NCBI GenBank assembly: GCA_020634375.1
Contig: JACKBX010000004.1
Location: forward strand, 186,001 to 250,000
Origin: Ardenticatenaceae bacterium
Lineage (GTDB): Bacteria; Chloroflexota; Anaerolineae; Promineifilales; Promineifilaceae
DNA length: 64,000 nucleotides
Direction: 5' to 3'
Shown here: one piece after another, positions 1 through 8,231 of the stretch
Layout: each line of letters starts with the position of its first letter
Numbering within the stretch: the stretch's first letter is position 1
Notes under the pieces: model-generated
What the model saw: the letters and a program-made list of their open reading frames with translations, nothing else
Told to the model about the DNA's origin: nothing
Databases searched by the model: none
Position numbers and translations under genes: made by a program

Positions 1-1
1 T

Positions 2-778
2 CGCCAGATGGAACGGTTGGAAGACCTGGTAGCCGAGCGCACAGACGATCTTAAGCAGGCCAATATAGAACTTGGCGAACTGCATAAAACGAAAGATGCC
101 TTCCTGGCTGTTCTGACGCATGATATGCGTACACCACTTAGCAGCATTAAGGCTTATGCCGGCGTTCTAGGAAAGGGCAATCTGGATGAAGATCAGCAAG
201 CACGCATTTCCAGAATCTTGCTGCGGAATCAAGATTCTCTATTGGAAATTGTGAACAACATTTTGGAAATTGAGCAGCTTCAATCAGGCACGCCCATTGA
301 ATTGAATCTCGTAGATTTTGATGTTGCGTACTTAACTGCGCTGGTAAGTGAAAATCTCATCGCACAGGCAGAAGAGAAAAACATCCGCTTGCAGTACGAA
401 CCTGATCCTTCTCCTATTATGATTCATGGTGATCGTGAAAAAATCAAACGAGTGCTAACCAATCTCGTGTCGAATGCTATCAAGTACACAGAGTCAGAGG
501 GAACGGTTGTTGTAAGTTGTGAATCTCAGGATGACTACGTAGTAGTTGACGTAGTTGATACGGGTTATGGCATTCCAGAGGAGGAACTTCCGCACATTTT
601 TGAGCGTTTCCGCCGGGTAAAGGGCCATCGACATATTGCGGTAGGCACTGGCTTAGGGCTTGCCATTGTGAAAAGTTTAGTGGAAGCTCATCAGGGGACT
701 ATTCATGTTACCAGTCAGGAAGGGGAGGGCAGCACCTTTACTGTGCGATTGCCTCTACATGCCTCTCAAGAGTCGTAA
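2..778 (+). CDS. Sensor histidine kinase, C-terminal part (5' end outside window)
   Basis: The visible part is the transmitter module of a two-component sensor kinase, which autophosphorylates on His and passes phosphate to a response regulator. A short charged coiled coil (ERLEDLVAERTDDLKQAN) leads into a HisKA domain with H-box HDMRTPLSS, then an HATPase_c domain with N-box NLVSNAIKYT, G1 box VDTGYGIP, F box IFERFRRV and G2 box GTGLGLAIV. The frame is open to the left edge and a coiled coil normally follows a PAS, GAF or HAMP domain, so the ATG at position 8 is probably internal and the sensory half lies upstream. It contains no ACGGCCGT octamer. No cognate regulator lies next to it, so the signal is unknown. 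Confidence 0.9.
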   Translation, partial: RQMERLEDLVAERTDDLKQANIELGELHKTKDAFLAVLTHDMRTPLSSIKAYAGVLGKGNLDEDQQARISRILLRNQDSLLEIVNNILEIEQLQSGTPIELNLVDFDVAYLTALVSENLIAQAEEKNIRLQYEPDPSPIMIHGDREKIKRVLTNLVSNAIKYTESEGTVVVSCESQDDYVVVDVVDTGYGIPEEELPHIFERFRRVKGHRHIAVGTGLGLAIVKSLVEAHQGTIHVTSQEGEGSTFTVRLPLHASQES

Positions 779-805
779 CGATACTTATTTTGAAGGGGGA
801 TGAAC

Positions 806-1345
806 ATGATTGAAGGTGAACGAATTAGATTACGGCCGTTGCAAGACACGGACTGGTCATTGATCGAAAGTTGGGGGCAGCAGCGGGCTATTTTGTGGGG
901 CGATTACCAGCGTTTCCAACTTGATCACTTGCCATTGCTGCGCCAGGCCTATCAAAAAACTGGCCTATTAAGCCGTGAATCCGCCTTTTTGCTCATCGAA
1001 ACCCAGGAAGGCGCGGTCATCGGCTTTGTGCGTTACACGCTCATGCCTTTCCCCGACGAGGATTTTCCGCACCCGGAAATTGGCTTTAGCATTACGGATA
1101 CGGCCGTGCGCGGTCAAGGCTATGCGCGGGAAGCAGTTGAACTGTTAGTCGCATACTTGTTTGCTGGCTATAGCGCGATGCGGATAACGGCCGTTACCGA
1201 CGCCGAAAACGTGCCTGCACAGCGCGTATTGACCCGTACCGGATTCCTCCACGAAGGCACGTTACGCCAATCCACCTTCCGCGACGGAAGCTGGCGCGAT
1301 CTGCAAATTTACGGATTACTCCGTCAAAACCACTCCTCGACCTAA
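806..1345 (+). CDS. GNAT-family N-acetyltransferase (RimJ/RimL-like)
   Basis: This is a soluble acetyl-CoA-dependent acetyltransferase of about 179 residues, the usual size for the RimJ/RimL (Acetyltransf_3) branch. The opening IEGERIRLRPLQDTDW, the core EIGFSITDTAVRGQGYARE with the pyrophosphate-binding R-x-x-G-x-A loop, and the later TDAENVPAQRVLTRTGF are typical. I chose the ATG at 806 rather than 800 because the GAAGGGGG ribosome-binding site at 792-799 is correctly spaced for 806 and abuts 800. The gene carries two ACGGCCGT octamers (832 and 1187) and another at 1100. The substrate cannot be told from sequence; members modify ribosomal-protein N-termini, small amines or antibiotics. Confidence 0.85.
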   Translation: MIEGERIRLRPLQDTDWSLIESWGQQRAILWGDYQRFQLDHLPLLRQAYQKTGLLSRESAFLLIETQEGAVIGFVRYTLMPFPDEDFPHPEIGFSITDTAVRGQGYAREAVELLVAYLFAGYSAMRITAVTDAENVPAQRVLTRTGFLHEGTLRQSTFRDGSWRDLQIYGLLRQNHSST

Positions 1346-1496
1346 AATCGAAGCTGCAAAAATGATAATGGGCAGGGGAAGCCATCGCTACAATCGGCGA
1401 CAAGCAACTCACGCCAGTCGCCCGCCTGAAGGCCACAATTTGACAGATACGGCGGCTTAGGGCAATTCTTAATCATCATTGAATCACAGGAAAAAC

Positions 1497-2408
1497 ATGA
1501 CGAGCCTACAGTTTCAAGCAATTTTACAACTGCTACAAAACAGCCCTGACCCGGCAAGCGTGCCCCTGACAGAACGGCGGGCAACAGCAGATGCTCTGGC
1601 TGCGCAAACGCCGCTGCTGGACGGCGTATACACCGAGGAAATGGGCATTTCCGCTAAAGGGCATACCATTCCCGCGCTGTTGGTGGCCGCGCAAAGCGCA
1701 CGGGATGACCGGCTGATTCTTTATTTTCATGGCGGGGGCTATGCCCTGGGGTCTATTGCTACACATCGGGATTTGGCCTGCCGCTTATCGGCCGTCTCTG
1801 GGGCGCGGGTACTGCTGGTAGATTACCGACTGGCCCCGGAACACCCTTTCCCAGCAGCAGTGGAGGATGGCACGGCCGTTTACCATTACCTGCTGCAAAA
1901 CGGCTACACCCCCGACCAACTCATCATCGGCGGGGAATCAGCGGGCGGCGGGTTGACATTGGCGGTGCTGCTGGCGCTGCGCGATGGCGGGCATCCCCTG
2001 CCCGCCGCAGCCTTTGCCCTCTCTCCCTGGGTTGACCTGGCGCTAACCGGCGACAGTCTGCACCGCAATGCTGCCAACGATCCAGGCCTCACCCTGGCAC
2101 ATTTGCAGGAATTTGCGAGCTGGTATCTGGGCGAAACCGATCCGCAAACGCCGCTGGCCTCGCCCCTTTACGCCAACCTATCGGGACTACCCCCACTGCT
2201 TATCCAAGTAGGCACAGCCGAAATTTTGCTAGACGATGCACGGCGGCTGGCAGCCCATGCGGAAACTGTGAGCGTCTCCGTCACACGGGATGAACACGAG
2301 GGCATGATTCATGGCTGGCAGGGCTTTGCCGCCTTCTTGCCAGAAGCGTTTGAGGCGTTGGAGAACGTAGGAAATTTCGTAGCCAGTAACCAGTCACCAG
2401 TAAACTGA
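1497..2408 (+). CDS. Alpha/beta hydrolase, hormone-sensitive-lipase (HSL) family esterase
   Basis: The product is a carboxylesterase/lipase of the HSL (family IV) type, about 303 residues. The oxyanion-hole motif HGGG is at residues 78-81 and the nucleophile elbow GESAGG has Ser148; the late segment RDEHEGMIHGW supplies the catalytic His, with an Asp in LLDDARR. The ATG at 1497 is preferred over an upstream TTG because an AGG-type ribosome-binding site (CACAGGA) sits six bases before it. The last codons (VASNQSPVN, then stop) are encoded by the CAGTAA-type repeat that follows, so the native C-terminus appears to have been extended or replaced by repeat DNA. No signal peptide is seen, so it is probably cytosolic. 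Confidence 0.88.
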   Translation: MTSLQFQAILQLLQNSPDPASVPLTERRATADALAAQTPLLDGVYTEEMGISAKGHTIPALLVAAQSARDDRLILYFHGGGYALGSIATHRDLACRLSAVSGARVLLVDYRLAPEHPFPAAVEDGTAVYHYLLQNGYTPDQLIIGGESAGGGLTLAVLLALRDGGHPLPAAAFALSPWVDLALTGDSLHRNAANDPGLTLAHLQEFASWYLGETDPQTPLASPLYANLSGLPPLLIQVGTAEILLDDARRLAAHAETVSVSVTRDEHEGMIHGWQGFAAFLPEAFEALENVGNFVASNQSPVN

Positions 2409-2450
2409 TTACTGTTTACTGATTTACTGATTTACTGACTACTGATTACT
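2383..2450. repeat. CAGTAA/TTACTG heptamer-like repeat array (copy 1)
   Basis: The segment holds successive short units related to CAGTAAC and then their complements ACTGATT and TTACTGA. The left half reads in one orientation and the right half in the other, so the transcript could fold into a hairpin. It starts inside the esterase gene and supplies its final codons and stop. It then fills the gap to the convergent HAD gene. Related arrays occur at five other places in the window. Confidence 0.85.
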
Positions 2451-2452
2451 TT

Positions 2453-2923
2453 TCAACTGCGAAGGGTGGCAACGAGGCGGCGGGGCTTGGTGAGCAGGGC
2501 CAGAGCCTCTTGAATGGTGCGGCAAACCACATCAGCGGCGGTGAGTGTGGTAACGGCCGTTCCCTCTTCTTGCAGCAGGACAATACCCAGAGCCGCTTCT
2601 TGGAGCATGAGGGCGTCGTTACGGCCGTTGCCTACCGCCACACATTGCTCAGCCCCCAACTGTCGCACAAAATCTCGCTTTGCCAGGTCTTGCTGACCCG
2701 GCGGCAAAATATCCACCGTGCAGCGCACGCCAGCCATTGCCGCCCGCACCGTGCCAAAGGTATCTGCCGTGAGAACGTGTATAGCAAGCTGGTCGGCCAG
2801 CCGGTTGAGGGTTTCAGGGACTTGGGGTAGGAGACGGCCGTCCACCGCCAGCGTACCATTAAAATCCAACACCAAATGAGCGACTGTCAATTGCCCCCAG
2901 CCGGGAATATCAATGGTAATCAT
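2453..2923 (-). CDS. HAD-superfamily hydrolase, soluble P-type-ATPase-like
   Basis: This is a small phosphatase-like protein of about 156 residues resembling the soluble P-type ATPase group of HAD proteins. Motif I is VLDFNGTLA with the nucleophile Asp20; the usual second Asp is Asn, as in P-type-ATPase-like members. Motif II lies in HVLTADT, motif III Lys in DLAKRDF, and motif IV in VGNGRNDALML. I chose ATG 2923 because it overlaps the stop of the upstream glutaredoxin-like gene in an ATGA arrangement, which suggests translational coupling; an in-frame Met at 2938 also exists. Three ACGGCCGT octamers fall in this short gene. The substrate is unknown. Confidence 0.82.
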   Translation of the reverse strand: MITIDIPGWGQLTVAHLVLDFNGTLAVDGRLLPQVPETLNRLADQLAIHVLTADTFGTVRAAMAGVRCTVDILPPGQQDLAKRDFVRQLGAEQCVAVGNGRNDALMLQEAALGIVLLQEEGTAVTTLTAADVVCRTIQEALALLTKPRRLVATLRS

Positions 2924-3330
2924 CGGCTTCGCCACCATACGTAAGCCAAAAAGCCCACGCCTAATGCCAGGAATACCCAGTTACCCCCATCTATGATGCC
3001 AAAGGTCAGAGCAGCCAACCCCATCAAACTAGAAAAGGGGTCTTCTGTAAACCGTTGCAGCAACGAAGGCGGCTGCACCATAAATCCGGCATCTTTCAAT
3101 TTAGCTTGAAGCTGCGCCCTGGAAGGTTCGGTCAGGGTGCTGCCATCAGGGAAAAGGAGCGTGGGCACGCTGGCGTTGCCATTGTTGATTTCACGCACGC
3201 GGCTGTTGCCCGCACTGTCTTGGGAAATATCGATGTATTGAAATTCAGCCCCGGCCCGCGTAAGTATCCCGCGTACTGGCGGGACCATAGGGCAGGTGGG
3301 GGTTCCATATAAGATGATGGGTTCAGGCAT
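2920..3330 (-). CDS. Glutaredoxin-like protein with C-terminal membrane segment
   Basis: The N-terminal 80 residues look like a glutaredoxin/mycoredoxin thioredoxin fold: IILYGTPTCPMV with a single Cys13 in the active-site position, then the cis-Pro motif ASVPTLLFPDGSTLTEPS. The last third is hydrophobic (SLMGLAALTFGI, then NWVFLALGVGFLAYVWW) and should form one or two membrane helices with a short WRSR tail. The normal second active-site Cys is missing, so it is monothiol-like. It is the first gene of a two-gene unit with the HAD hydrolase, overlapping it by four bases. Membrane tethering of a monothiol glutaredoxin-like domain is uncommon; a redox role at the membrane is inferred. Confidence 0.78.
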   Translation of the reverse strand: MPEPIILYGTPTCPMVPPVRGILTRAGAEFQYIDISQDSAGNSRVREINNGNASVPTLLFPDGSTLTEPSRAQLQAKLKDAGFMVQPPSLLQRFTEDPFSSLMGLAALTFGIIDGGNWVFLALGVGFLAYVWWRSR

Positions 3331-3360
3331 ACGGCCGTTTCCTCCAAAAATTCATGTATC

Positions 3361-4659
3361 TCACAATAATGTCTCTAACGCTGTTTCCAACTGCACGCCC
3401 CAGGCCAACAGGTCTGCATCTTGCCCCCACCGTGCTGCCAATTGCAACCCCATCGGCAAGCCAGCTTCACTTACACCGGCTGGCAGCGTGAGGGTGGGCA
3501 GTCCGGCCAGCGTCCAGGGCAGATTCATCACCGGATCGCCCGTGCTGGCTAATCCGGCAGGAGCAGCACCCGGCGCGGGTGGCGACAACCAGAGGTCTAT
3601 CTCGTGCGCGTCCATCAGCGTGTGCAGGACGGAACGGAAGGCCGAACGGCCGTTCATCCCTTGTCTCAGTCGCTCGGCAGAGAGAGTTTGCCCTTTTTGG
3701 ATGAGAGCGGCCGTTTTCGGGTGATACAAATTGGCGTACTGTTCATACCAACCCGCATGAACCTGTGCCGCCTCCGCTGCCACCAAATCACGATGCAAGG
3801 CATCAATCTCCATAAAGTCCGCCATGGCCGGGATACGCTGTATTGTAAATCCAGCCTGCTGTAAGCGAGCTAACACAGTTTCAAAATGAGCCAGCCCTTC
3901 TGGCGCAGCCTGCGCCAAGTAAGGCCCATCGGGAACGCCCAAAACAGCGGGCCGTGCGGCAGCATCATTCTCCCAACCCGCATCTAAATGGGGCATGAGC
4001 GCAATCAGGCTGGATACATCAGCAGCAAAAAGGCCCACTGTGTCCACTGAGGGGGAAAGGGGCAAGATGCCATCTGTAGGGAGACGGCCGTAAGTCGGCT
4101 TGTAGCCCACCACACCACAATATGCCGCCGGGCGATTGACGGAACCAATCGTTTGCGACCCCAATGTCAATGGCGACAGCCCCGCAGCAACAGCCGCTGC
4201 GGAGCCACTGCTGGAGCCGCCGGGAGTGTGGGTAGGATTGTGCGGGTTGCGCGTGGGGCCAGGGGCGAAGAAAGCGAATTCGGTGGTGATGGTTTTGCCC
4301 AAAATGAGCGCTCCCTTTTCTTTTAACCGGGTGACAACGGGCGCTTCATCTCCGGCAAACAAGTCTGGGGGCAACTTGCAGCCCGCACGGGTGACAAAGC
4401 TATCCACATGAAAGATGTCTTTGACACCAACCGGCACACCGAAAAGGGGCGGGCGAGTTTCGGGATCAGGGTAATGTTGCAGTAGGGCTTGAGCTTCGCG
4501 GCGCAGGCGGTGGAAACGGCCGTCCTCCGGCACAAAAGCCTGCACGATGGGTTCACGTTCAGCAAAACGCCGCTCCAATTCATCCAAATAAGCCAACAGG
4601 GGCTGTGCGCCGCTGCGGAGCGCATGGGCTAAGGGCAAAAGGGGCTGCATATCGTTCAT
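3361..4659 (-). CDS. Amidase-signature family hydrolase
   Basis: A 432-residue member of the amidase-signature family, which hydrolyses amide bonds with a Ser-cisSer-Lys triad. Lys80 lies in VPVGVKDIF, Ser149 in TPGGSSSGSAA and the nucleophile Ser173 in GSQTIGSVNRPAA, with the 24-residue spacing between serines usual for the family. The loop around the nucleophile departs from the usual G-x-D-x-G-G-S-x-R pattern (Asp replaced by Gln, Gly by Ile, Arg by Asn), so substrate preference may be atypical. No gatB or gatC gene is adjacent, so it is unlikely to be GatA. It is transcribed toward the glutaredoxin/HAD pair and divergently from the Nudix gene. Confidence 0.87.
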   Translation of the reverse strand: MNDMQPLLPLAHALRSGAQPLLAYLDELERRFAEREPIVQAFVPEDGRFHRLRREAQALLQHYPDPETRPPLFGVPVGVKDIFHVDSFVTRAGCKLPPDLFAGDEAPVVTRLKEKGALILGKTITTEFAFFAPGPTRNPHNPTHTPGGSSSGSAAAVAAGLSPLTLGSQTIGSVNRPAAYCGVVGYKPTYGRLPTDGILPLSPSVDTVGLFAADVSSLIALMPHLDAGWENDAAARPAVLGVPDGPYLAQAAPEGLAHFETVLARLQQAGFTIQRIPAMADFMEIDALHRDLVAAEAAQVHAGWYEQYANLYHPKTAALIQKGQTLSAERLRQGMNGRSAFRSVLHTLMDAHEIDLWLSPPAPGAAPAGLASTGDPVMNLPWTLAGLPTLTLPAGVSEAGLPMGLQLAARWGQDADLLAWGVQLETALETLL

Positions 4660-4790
4660 ATGTGGATGATAGCCTTACCCGCTTGCCATGCCAAATAGGG
4701 AGAACTCGTTTGTGAAACGTGGGCTAACCGTACCCGCAAGTAGGATAGAATAACGCCTAGCGAAAACCTGACACACGGAGGAAGAACCTG

Positions 4791-5453
4791 ATGACACCCG
4801 CTCAACAATTAGCCTCATGGGCAGATAAATTACGTGATGTTTCCGCAATGGGCGGCCATTTTGCGGAAAACCCTTATGACAAAGCCAATTATGAGGTCAT
4901 CCAAACCATTGCGATGGAGATGATGGCTTTAGCCACAGGGGAAACATTAGCGGAGATGGAACCGCTGCGTGCACCTGTTTTTGCGCGGCCCACACCCATT
5001 ACAGTGGGGGATGCGGCGGTGATAGATGGCAACGGCCGTATCCTCCTCATCCAGCGTGCAGATAATGGCAAGTGGGCCATGCCCGGTGGCGCGATTGAGG
5101 TGGGCGAAACACCTGCTGAGGGCGTGGTGCGCGAAGTGCTGGAGGAAACGGGCGCAGAAGTAGAAGCGTTGGCGCTGGTGGGTATTCACGATTCGCGGTT
5201 GTGTGGCTCGGTGACGCGCCACCATTTGTACCAACTAACGTTTTTGTGCCAGCCAGTGGGGGGGAACGGCCGTTACCAAGACGCCTCCCACGCCCACGAA
5301 GTGCTAAACGCGGGCTGGTTCCCCGAAGACAATCTGCCCGCCGACGTAGACCCCGGCCACATCACCCGCATTCCCGAAGCCTACCGCGTCTGGCGTGGCG
5401 ACCGGCGGGCTTTCTTTGATGCAGTGGACAGGTCAGTAAAGAGTAAACAGTAA
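4791..5453 (+). CDS. Nudix hydrolase with Nudix_N-type N-terminal domain
   Basis: The protein cleaves a nucleoside diphosphate linked to another moiety, most likely ADP-ribose or a sugar nucleotide. Residues 1-65 resemble the N-terminal domain of X-linked nucleoside diphosphate hydrolases (QLASWADKLRDVSAMGGHFAENPYD). The complete Nudix box runs from Gly100 to about Val124, with Glu106 and REVLEETG at 114-121. An ACGGCCGT copy at 5032 encodes the NGR of DGNGRIL, and another encodes a GNGRY loop insertion near residue 160, showing the octamer at loop positions. The final residues DRSVKSKQ and the stop come from the CAGTAA repeat that follows. Confidence 0.88.
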   Translation: MTPAQQLASWADKLRDVSAMGGHFAENPYDKANYEVIQTIAMEMMALATGETLAEMEPLRAPVFARPTPITVGDAAVIDGNGRILLIQRADNGKWAMPGGAIEVGETPAEGVVREVLEETGAEVEALALVGIHDSRLCGSVTRHHLYQLTFLCQPVGGNGRYQDASHAHEVLNAGWFPEDNLPADVDPGHITRIPEAYRVWRGDRRAFFDAVDRSVKSKQ

Positions 5454-5520
5454 ACAGTGGTCAGTAGACGGCTAACTGATTACTGACCACTGATTACTGA
5501 CCACTGGTTACTGTTCACTG
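5432..5520. repeat. CAGTAA/TTACTG heptamer-like repeat array (copy 2)
   Basis: About 90 bases consist of CAGTAAA/CAGTAGA-like units followed by ACTGATT/ACTGACC units in the opposite sense. The array begins in the last codons of the Nudix gene and ends one base before the convergent kinase-FGE gene, occupying the entire intergenic space. The mirrored halves could form a long imperfect hairpin and may serve as a two-way transcription or decay signal. Confidence 0.88.
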
Positions 5521-5521
5521 C

Positions 5522-7372
5522 CTACGGAGCCGTCATCGCGCAGCGGAAACCGAGATTGGCCCGCGAGACGGTGGGGTCAAAGGAACTGCGGGTTGTGACC
5601 TTCACCTCATCCGCCGCCGAAAGCCAGGAGCCGCCACGAATGACTTTGAATTCGCCCTCCGCTGGCCCCATGGGGTTGGTGTCGGTGGAGGATTGATAGT
5701 AGCGGGAGTCGTACCAGTCGTTGACCCATTCCATGACGTTGCCGGACATGTCGTAGAGGCCGATGGGGGAACGGCCGTCCGGGTAACTGGCGACCAGCGC
5801 TGTGTCCCGATAGCCGTCATCAAACGCCGTGTCTCGTTTTGCCTGCGTGCAGTTCGTGTCACAGTAATTGAGGCGGCTGCCATTGAACGCCTCACCCCAA
5901 GGATAGCTTAATTTGAGGCCCTGCTGCGGGTCGAATCCGGCGGCCTTTTCCCATTCCGCCTCGCTGGGCAGCCGCGCATCGCGCCAGCGGCAGAAAGCGT
6001 CGGCATCGTACCAGCTCACAAAGATGACGGGGTAGCTGTCATAATTGCTGTCGCCGTAGTAGGTGTTGTAATAGGTGGCGTTGCTGCGGTCGGGCGGGTC
6101 GCAGACGTTGGCCTCGACGCATTGCGCGTACTGGGCGTTGGTCACTTCCGTCTCGTCGATGTAGTACGCATCCACAAAGGCCATATGCGAGGGCTGCTCG
6201 TCATCTGCCCCCTCATCGTCGCCAATGCGCACGCTGCCGGGAGGCATAAATATCATGCGCGAACCGGTTTTGGTGATGAAGGGTTCGGGGGTGGGCGTGG
6301 GGGGCAGGGTTGGCTCTGGGGTGATGGTCGGCGTGGGGGCTAACTGCGTGGCGGCGGCAATGACGGCGGAGACAAAGGTCGCAGTCGCTTCGGATTCGGT
6401 GAGGTCGGCATTCGGCCGTTCTACATTCAACAGGCCGAACCCGGCCATTATTAGCAGCACAATGAGCAACACGCCGACCAGCCCCCAAATGGTGCGCTGT
6501 TCCATTTGCTTGCGCCGCTGTGGGGTGAGGCGCGGGCGCGGTTCGTTGATGGCGGGGTCGGGGGTACGGCGCTGGGGGCTGATGACGGGGGCGGGATGGC
6601 CGGACGGCCGTGCCAATGCCCGCGAAAAATCATCCACTGACTGGTAACGCGCATCTGCCCGCAAAGACATGGCCCGCGAGGCGACGATGGAGAGGTACGG
6701 CTCTACGTCTGGATTGACTTCGCGGGCGGGGCGCATTTCCTCCAGCCCACTCTCGCGGCCCAGCGCTTTGGGCGGGATTTGCGCCGTCAGCAGGGTGTAG
6801 AGTGTGGCTCCCAGGCTGTACATGTCGGCGGCAAGCCCGGCTTCGCTTTGCGCCTGCTGCTCCGGCGCACCGAAGCCGTCGGCGTGGGGACGAATGCCTA
6901 AACCGGGCAGGCCGGTATCTACGACGAATAGTTCGCCGTGCGGCGTGAGGCGCAGGTTGGCCGGTTTGATGTCGAGGTGCGGCTGGTTTTTACCGTGCAA
7001 ATAGGCCAGCGGACGGCAGGCCGCTTGCAGCCAGCCCACAATCAGGTCGGAGGGCAGGGGGCCGTACTGCGTGAGCAGGGTTTGCAAGTCTACGCCGTCC
7101 ACGTAGGCGCTGACGAGGTATTGCCCGGCGTCGTCGAGGGCGAAGTGGTCGAGTACCTGCGGCAGTTGGGGATGGCTGAGTTCGCTGAGGCGGCGGGCTT
7201 CGGCGCGGAAGAGGCGTTGGGTTTCAACGGCCGCATCGCGGTATTCTTTGATGGCGACGTGTTGGGAAACGGCCGTGTCCCAGGCGCGGTAGGTGACGCC
7301 GTAGCGCCCGGCCGCCAGCAAGCTGACGATGCGGTAGCGCTTATTCAGAAGTTCACCCGGTAGTAACGGCAT
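5522..7372 (-). CDS. Ser/Thr protein kinase fused to FGE-sulfatase (formylglycine-generating-enzyme-like) domain
   Basis: A 616-residue single-pass membrane protein. Residues 1-260 form a eukaryote-type kinase with Gly-rich loop LAAGRYGVTYRA, Lys in VAIKEYRD, catalytic loop HLDIKPANL (HRD reads HLD, but Asp, Lys and Asn are kept) and a DTG in place of DFG; the metal Asp is kept, so activity is plausible. A membrane helix (TIWGLVGVLLIVLLIMAGF) lies near 293-312, followed by a Thr/Pro-rich linker. An FGE-sulfatase domain fills about 367-616, with DETEVTNAQYAQC, LPSEAEWEKAAG, GNVMEWVNDW and RGGSW. The topology implies a cytosolic kinase reporting on an outside FGE-like, possibly ligand-binding, domain. 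True sulfatase maturation is unproven; many bacterial domains of this type are not FGE. Confidence 0.9.
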   Translation of the reverse strand: MPLLPGELLNKRYRIVSLLAAGRYGVTYRAWDTAVSQHVAIKEYRDAAVETQRLFRAEARRLSELSHPQLPQVLDHFALDDAGQYLVSAYVDGVDLQTLLTQYGPLPSDLIVGWLQAACRPLAYLHGKNQPHLDIKPANLRLTPHGELFVVDTGLPGLGIRPHADGFGAPEQQAQSEAGLAADMYSLGATLYTLLTAQIPPKALGRESGLEEMRPAREVNPDVEPYLSIVASRAMSLRADARYQSVDDFSRALARPSGHPAPVISPQRRTPDPAINEPRPRLTPQRRKQMEQRTIWGLVGVLLIVLLIMAGFGLLNVERPNADLTESEATATFVSAVIAAATQLAPTPTITPEPTLPPTPTPEPFITKTGSRMIFMPPGSVRIGDDEGADDEQPSHMAFVDAYYIDETEVTNAQYAQCVEANVCDPPDRSNATYYNTYYGDSNYDSYPVIFVSWYDADAFCRWRDARLPSEAEWEKAAGFDPQQGLKLSYPWGEAFNGSRLNYCDTNCTQAKRDTAFDDGYRDTALVASYPDGRSPIGLYDMSGNVMEWVNDWYDSRYYQSSTDTNPMGPAEGEFKVIRGGSWLSAADEVKVTTRSSFDPTVSRANLGFRCAMTAP

Positions 7373-7465
7373 GGGAGAATTATAGCAGCAGGGCGTCGGG
7401 GCAGGCAGGTGTTTATTGGCGGCTACTTATTTTGCCTGTACAGTTTGGGGAGGAACGTAAGAGAG

Positions 7466-7519
7466 CAAGACAATTTTGAAAATCGCTTTGATCAGTTTTA
7501 CAAGTGATCTTGATCAGTT
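7466..7519. repeat. 54-bp direct repeat, left copy, flanking the 7532-8110 gene
   Basis: This 54-base sequence recurs at 8170-8223 with two differences. It is rich in TGATCA and AAAATCG words and contains small palindromes (GATTTTGAAAATC-like and TGATCA). It lies directly upstream of the ribosome-binding site of the gene at 7532, so it may carry that gene's leader or promoter signals. Confidence 0.9.
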
Positions 7520-7531
7520 TCGGGAGAGGTA

Positions 7532-8110
7532 ATGAAAAGAAAAATCCGCTACGTGTCAGGGCCAACTGCATTACTGTTTATCGTCGGTTGGTTGGCAGCT
7601 TTCGCTTTATTAACTGGTAGATGGCCGAATACGCGCCCTGATGGAGAGTACAAGACCATAACAAATACCGAATACGGATTCACGGTAGATTATCCGACAA
7701 AATGGTCTGCTCAAATTTACGGAGAATATGGATTGAAAGGTGCTGATCAGATCAAATTACGAATAGCCCACTCTGTATTTGATCAGTTTGTCATATATGT
7801 AAATTATCAACGCGCAACTAAACCAACTCTGCAAGAAGTCATTGATTGGGGCAATGAACTTACAAGCCGTTTCCGAAGCACTCAAGAATCAATTGCCCAA
7901 TACGAGGAATTTGGTTTGCAATATGACATGATCCAAGATACGCCAATTGCAAGATTACGCTATCGCTCGTGGGATAGAATGTATGAAGACATTTATATCG
8001 CTCGTAGTAACGATATGATTATTATCACATTACAAGCGCCTAAGGGGGATTTTGATAGCTACTTGGAAGACTTTAACGCAATCGTTGCCAGTTTCCGCCC
8101 TTTAGAATAG
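7532..8110 (+). CDS. Membrane-anchored PsbP/DUF1795-like protein, function unknown
   Basis: The 192-residue product has an N-terminal hydrophobic segment (ALLFIVGWLAAFALLTG) and an outside domain opening with ITNTEYGFTVDYPTKWSAQ, the style of opening seen in PsbP-like/DUF1795 proteins. The ending (DFDSYLEDFNAIVASFRPLE) is also typical: one domain that closes with a statement-like F-x-x-I-x-x-S-F strand. The start has a good GGGAGAGG site. Its codons are AT-richer than its neighbours, it has no ACGGCCGT octamer, and 54-bp direct repeats flank it, which suggests a separate history from the genes around it. No partner gene is adjacent and the function is unknown. Confidence 0.7.
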   Translation: MKRKIRYVSGPTALLFIVGWLAAFALLTGRWPNTRPDGEYKTITNTEYGFTVDYPTKWSAQIYGEYGLKGADQIKLRIAHSVFDQFVIYVNYQRATKPTLQEVIDWGNELTSRFRSTQESIAQYEEFGLQYDMIQDTPIARLRYRSWDRMYEDIYIARSNDMIIITLQAPKGDFDSYLEDFNAIVASFRPLE

Positions 8111-8114
8111 CGTG

Positions 8115-8223
8115 CCCAAAACTGATCAAGACCATTTCAAAAATCGTCTTGATCTCTTCGGTAACTGATCAAGACGATTTTGAAAATCGCTTTGATCAGT
8201 TTTGCAAGTGATCTTGATCAGTT
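8115..8223. repeat. TGATCA-rich repeat cluster with right copy of the 54-bp direct repeat
   Basis: Positions 8170-8223 match 7466-7519 at 52 of 54 bases. Just before it, 8115-8160 contains partial copies in the other orientation (ACTGATCAAGAC... then ATCGTCTTGATC), so the block as a whole can form stem-loops between the convergent genes at 7532 and 8232. It probably also ends transcription of one or both of them. Confidence 0.85.
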
Positions 8224-8231
8224 GCCCCCCC

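Noticed and set aside
3361..4659. GatA subunit of Glu-tRNA amidotransferase
   Set aside because: gatB and gatC are absent and the nucleophile loop differs from GatA, so a stand-alone amidase is more likely.
7466..8223. Insertion sequence around the gene at 7532
   Set aside because: The repeats are direct, 54 bases long and near-identical, but the enclosed gene is a PsbP-like membrane protein; no transposase or terminal inverted repeats were found.
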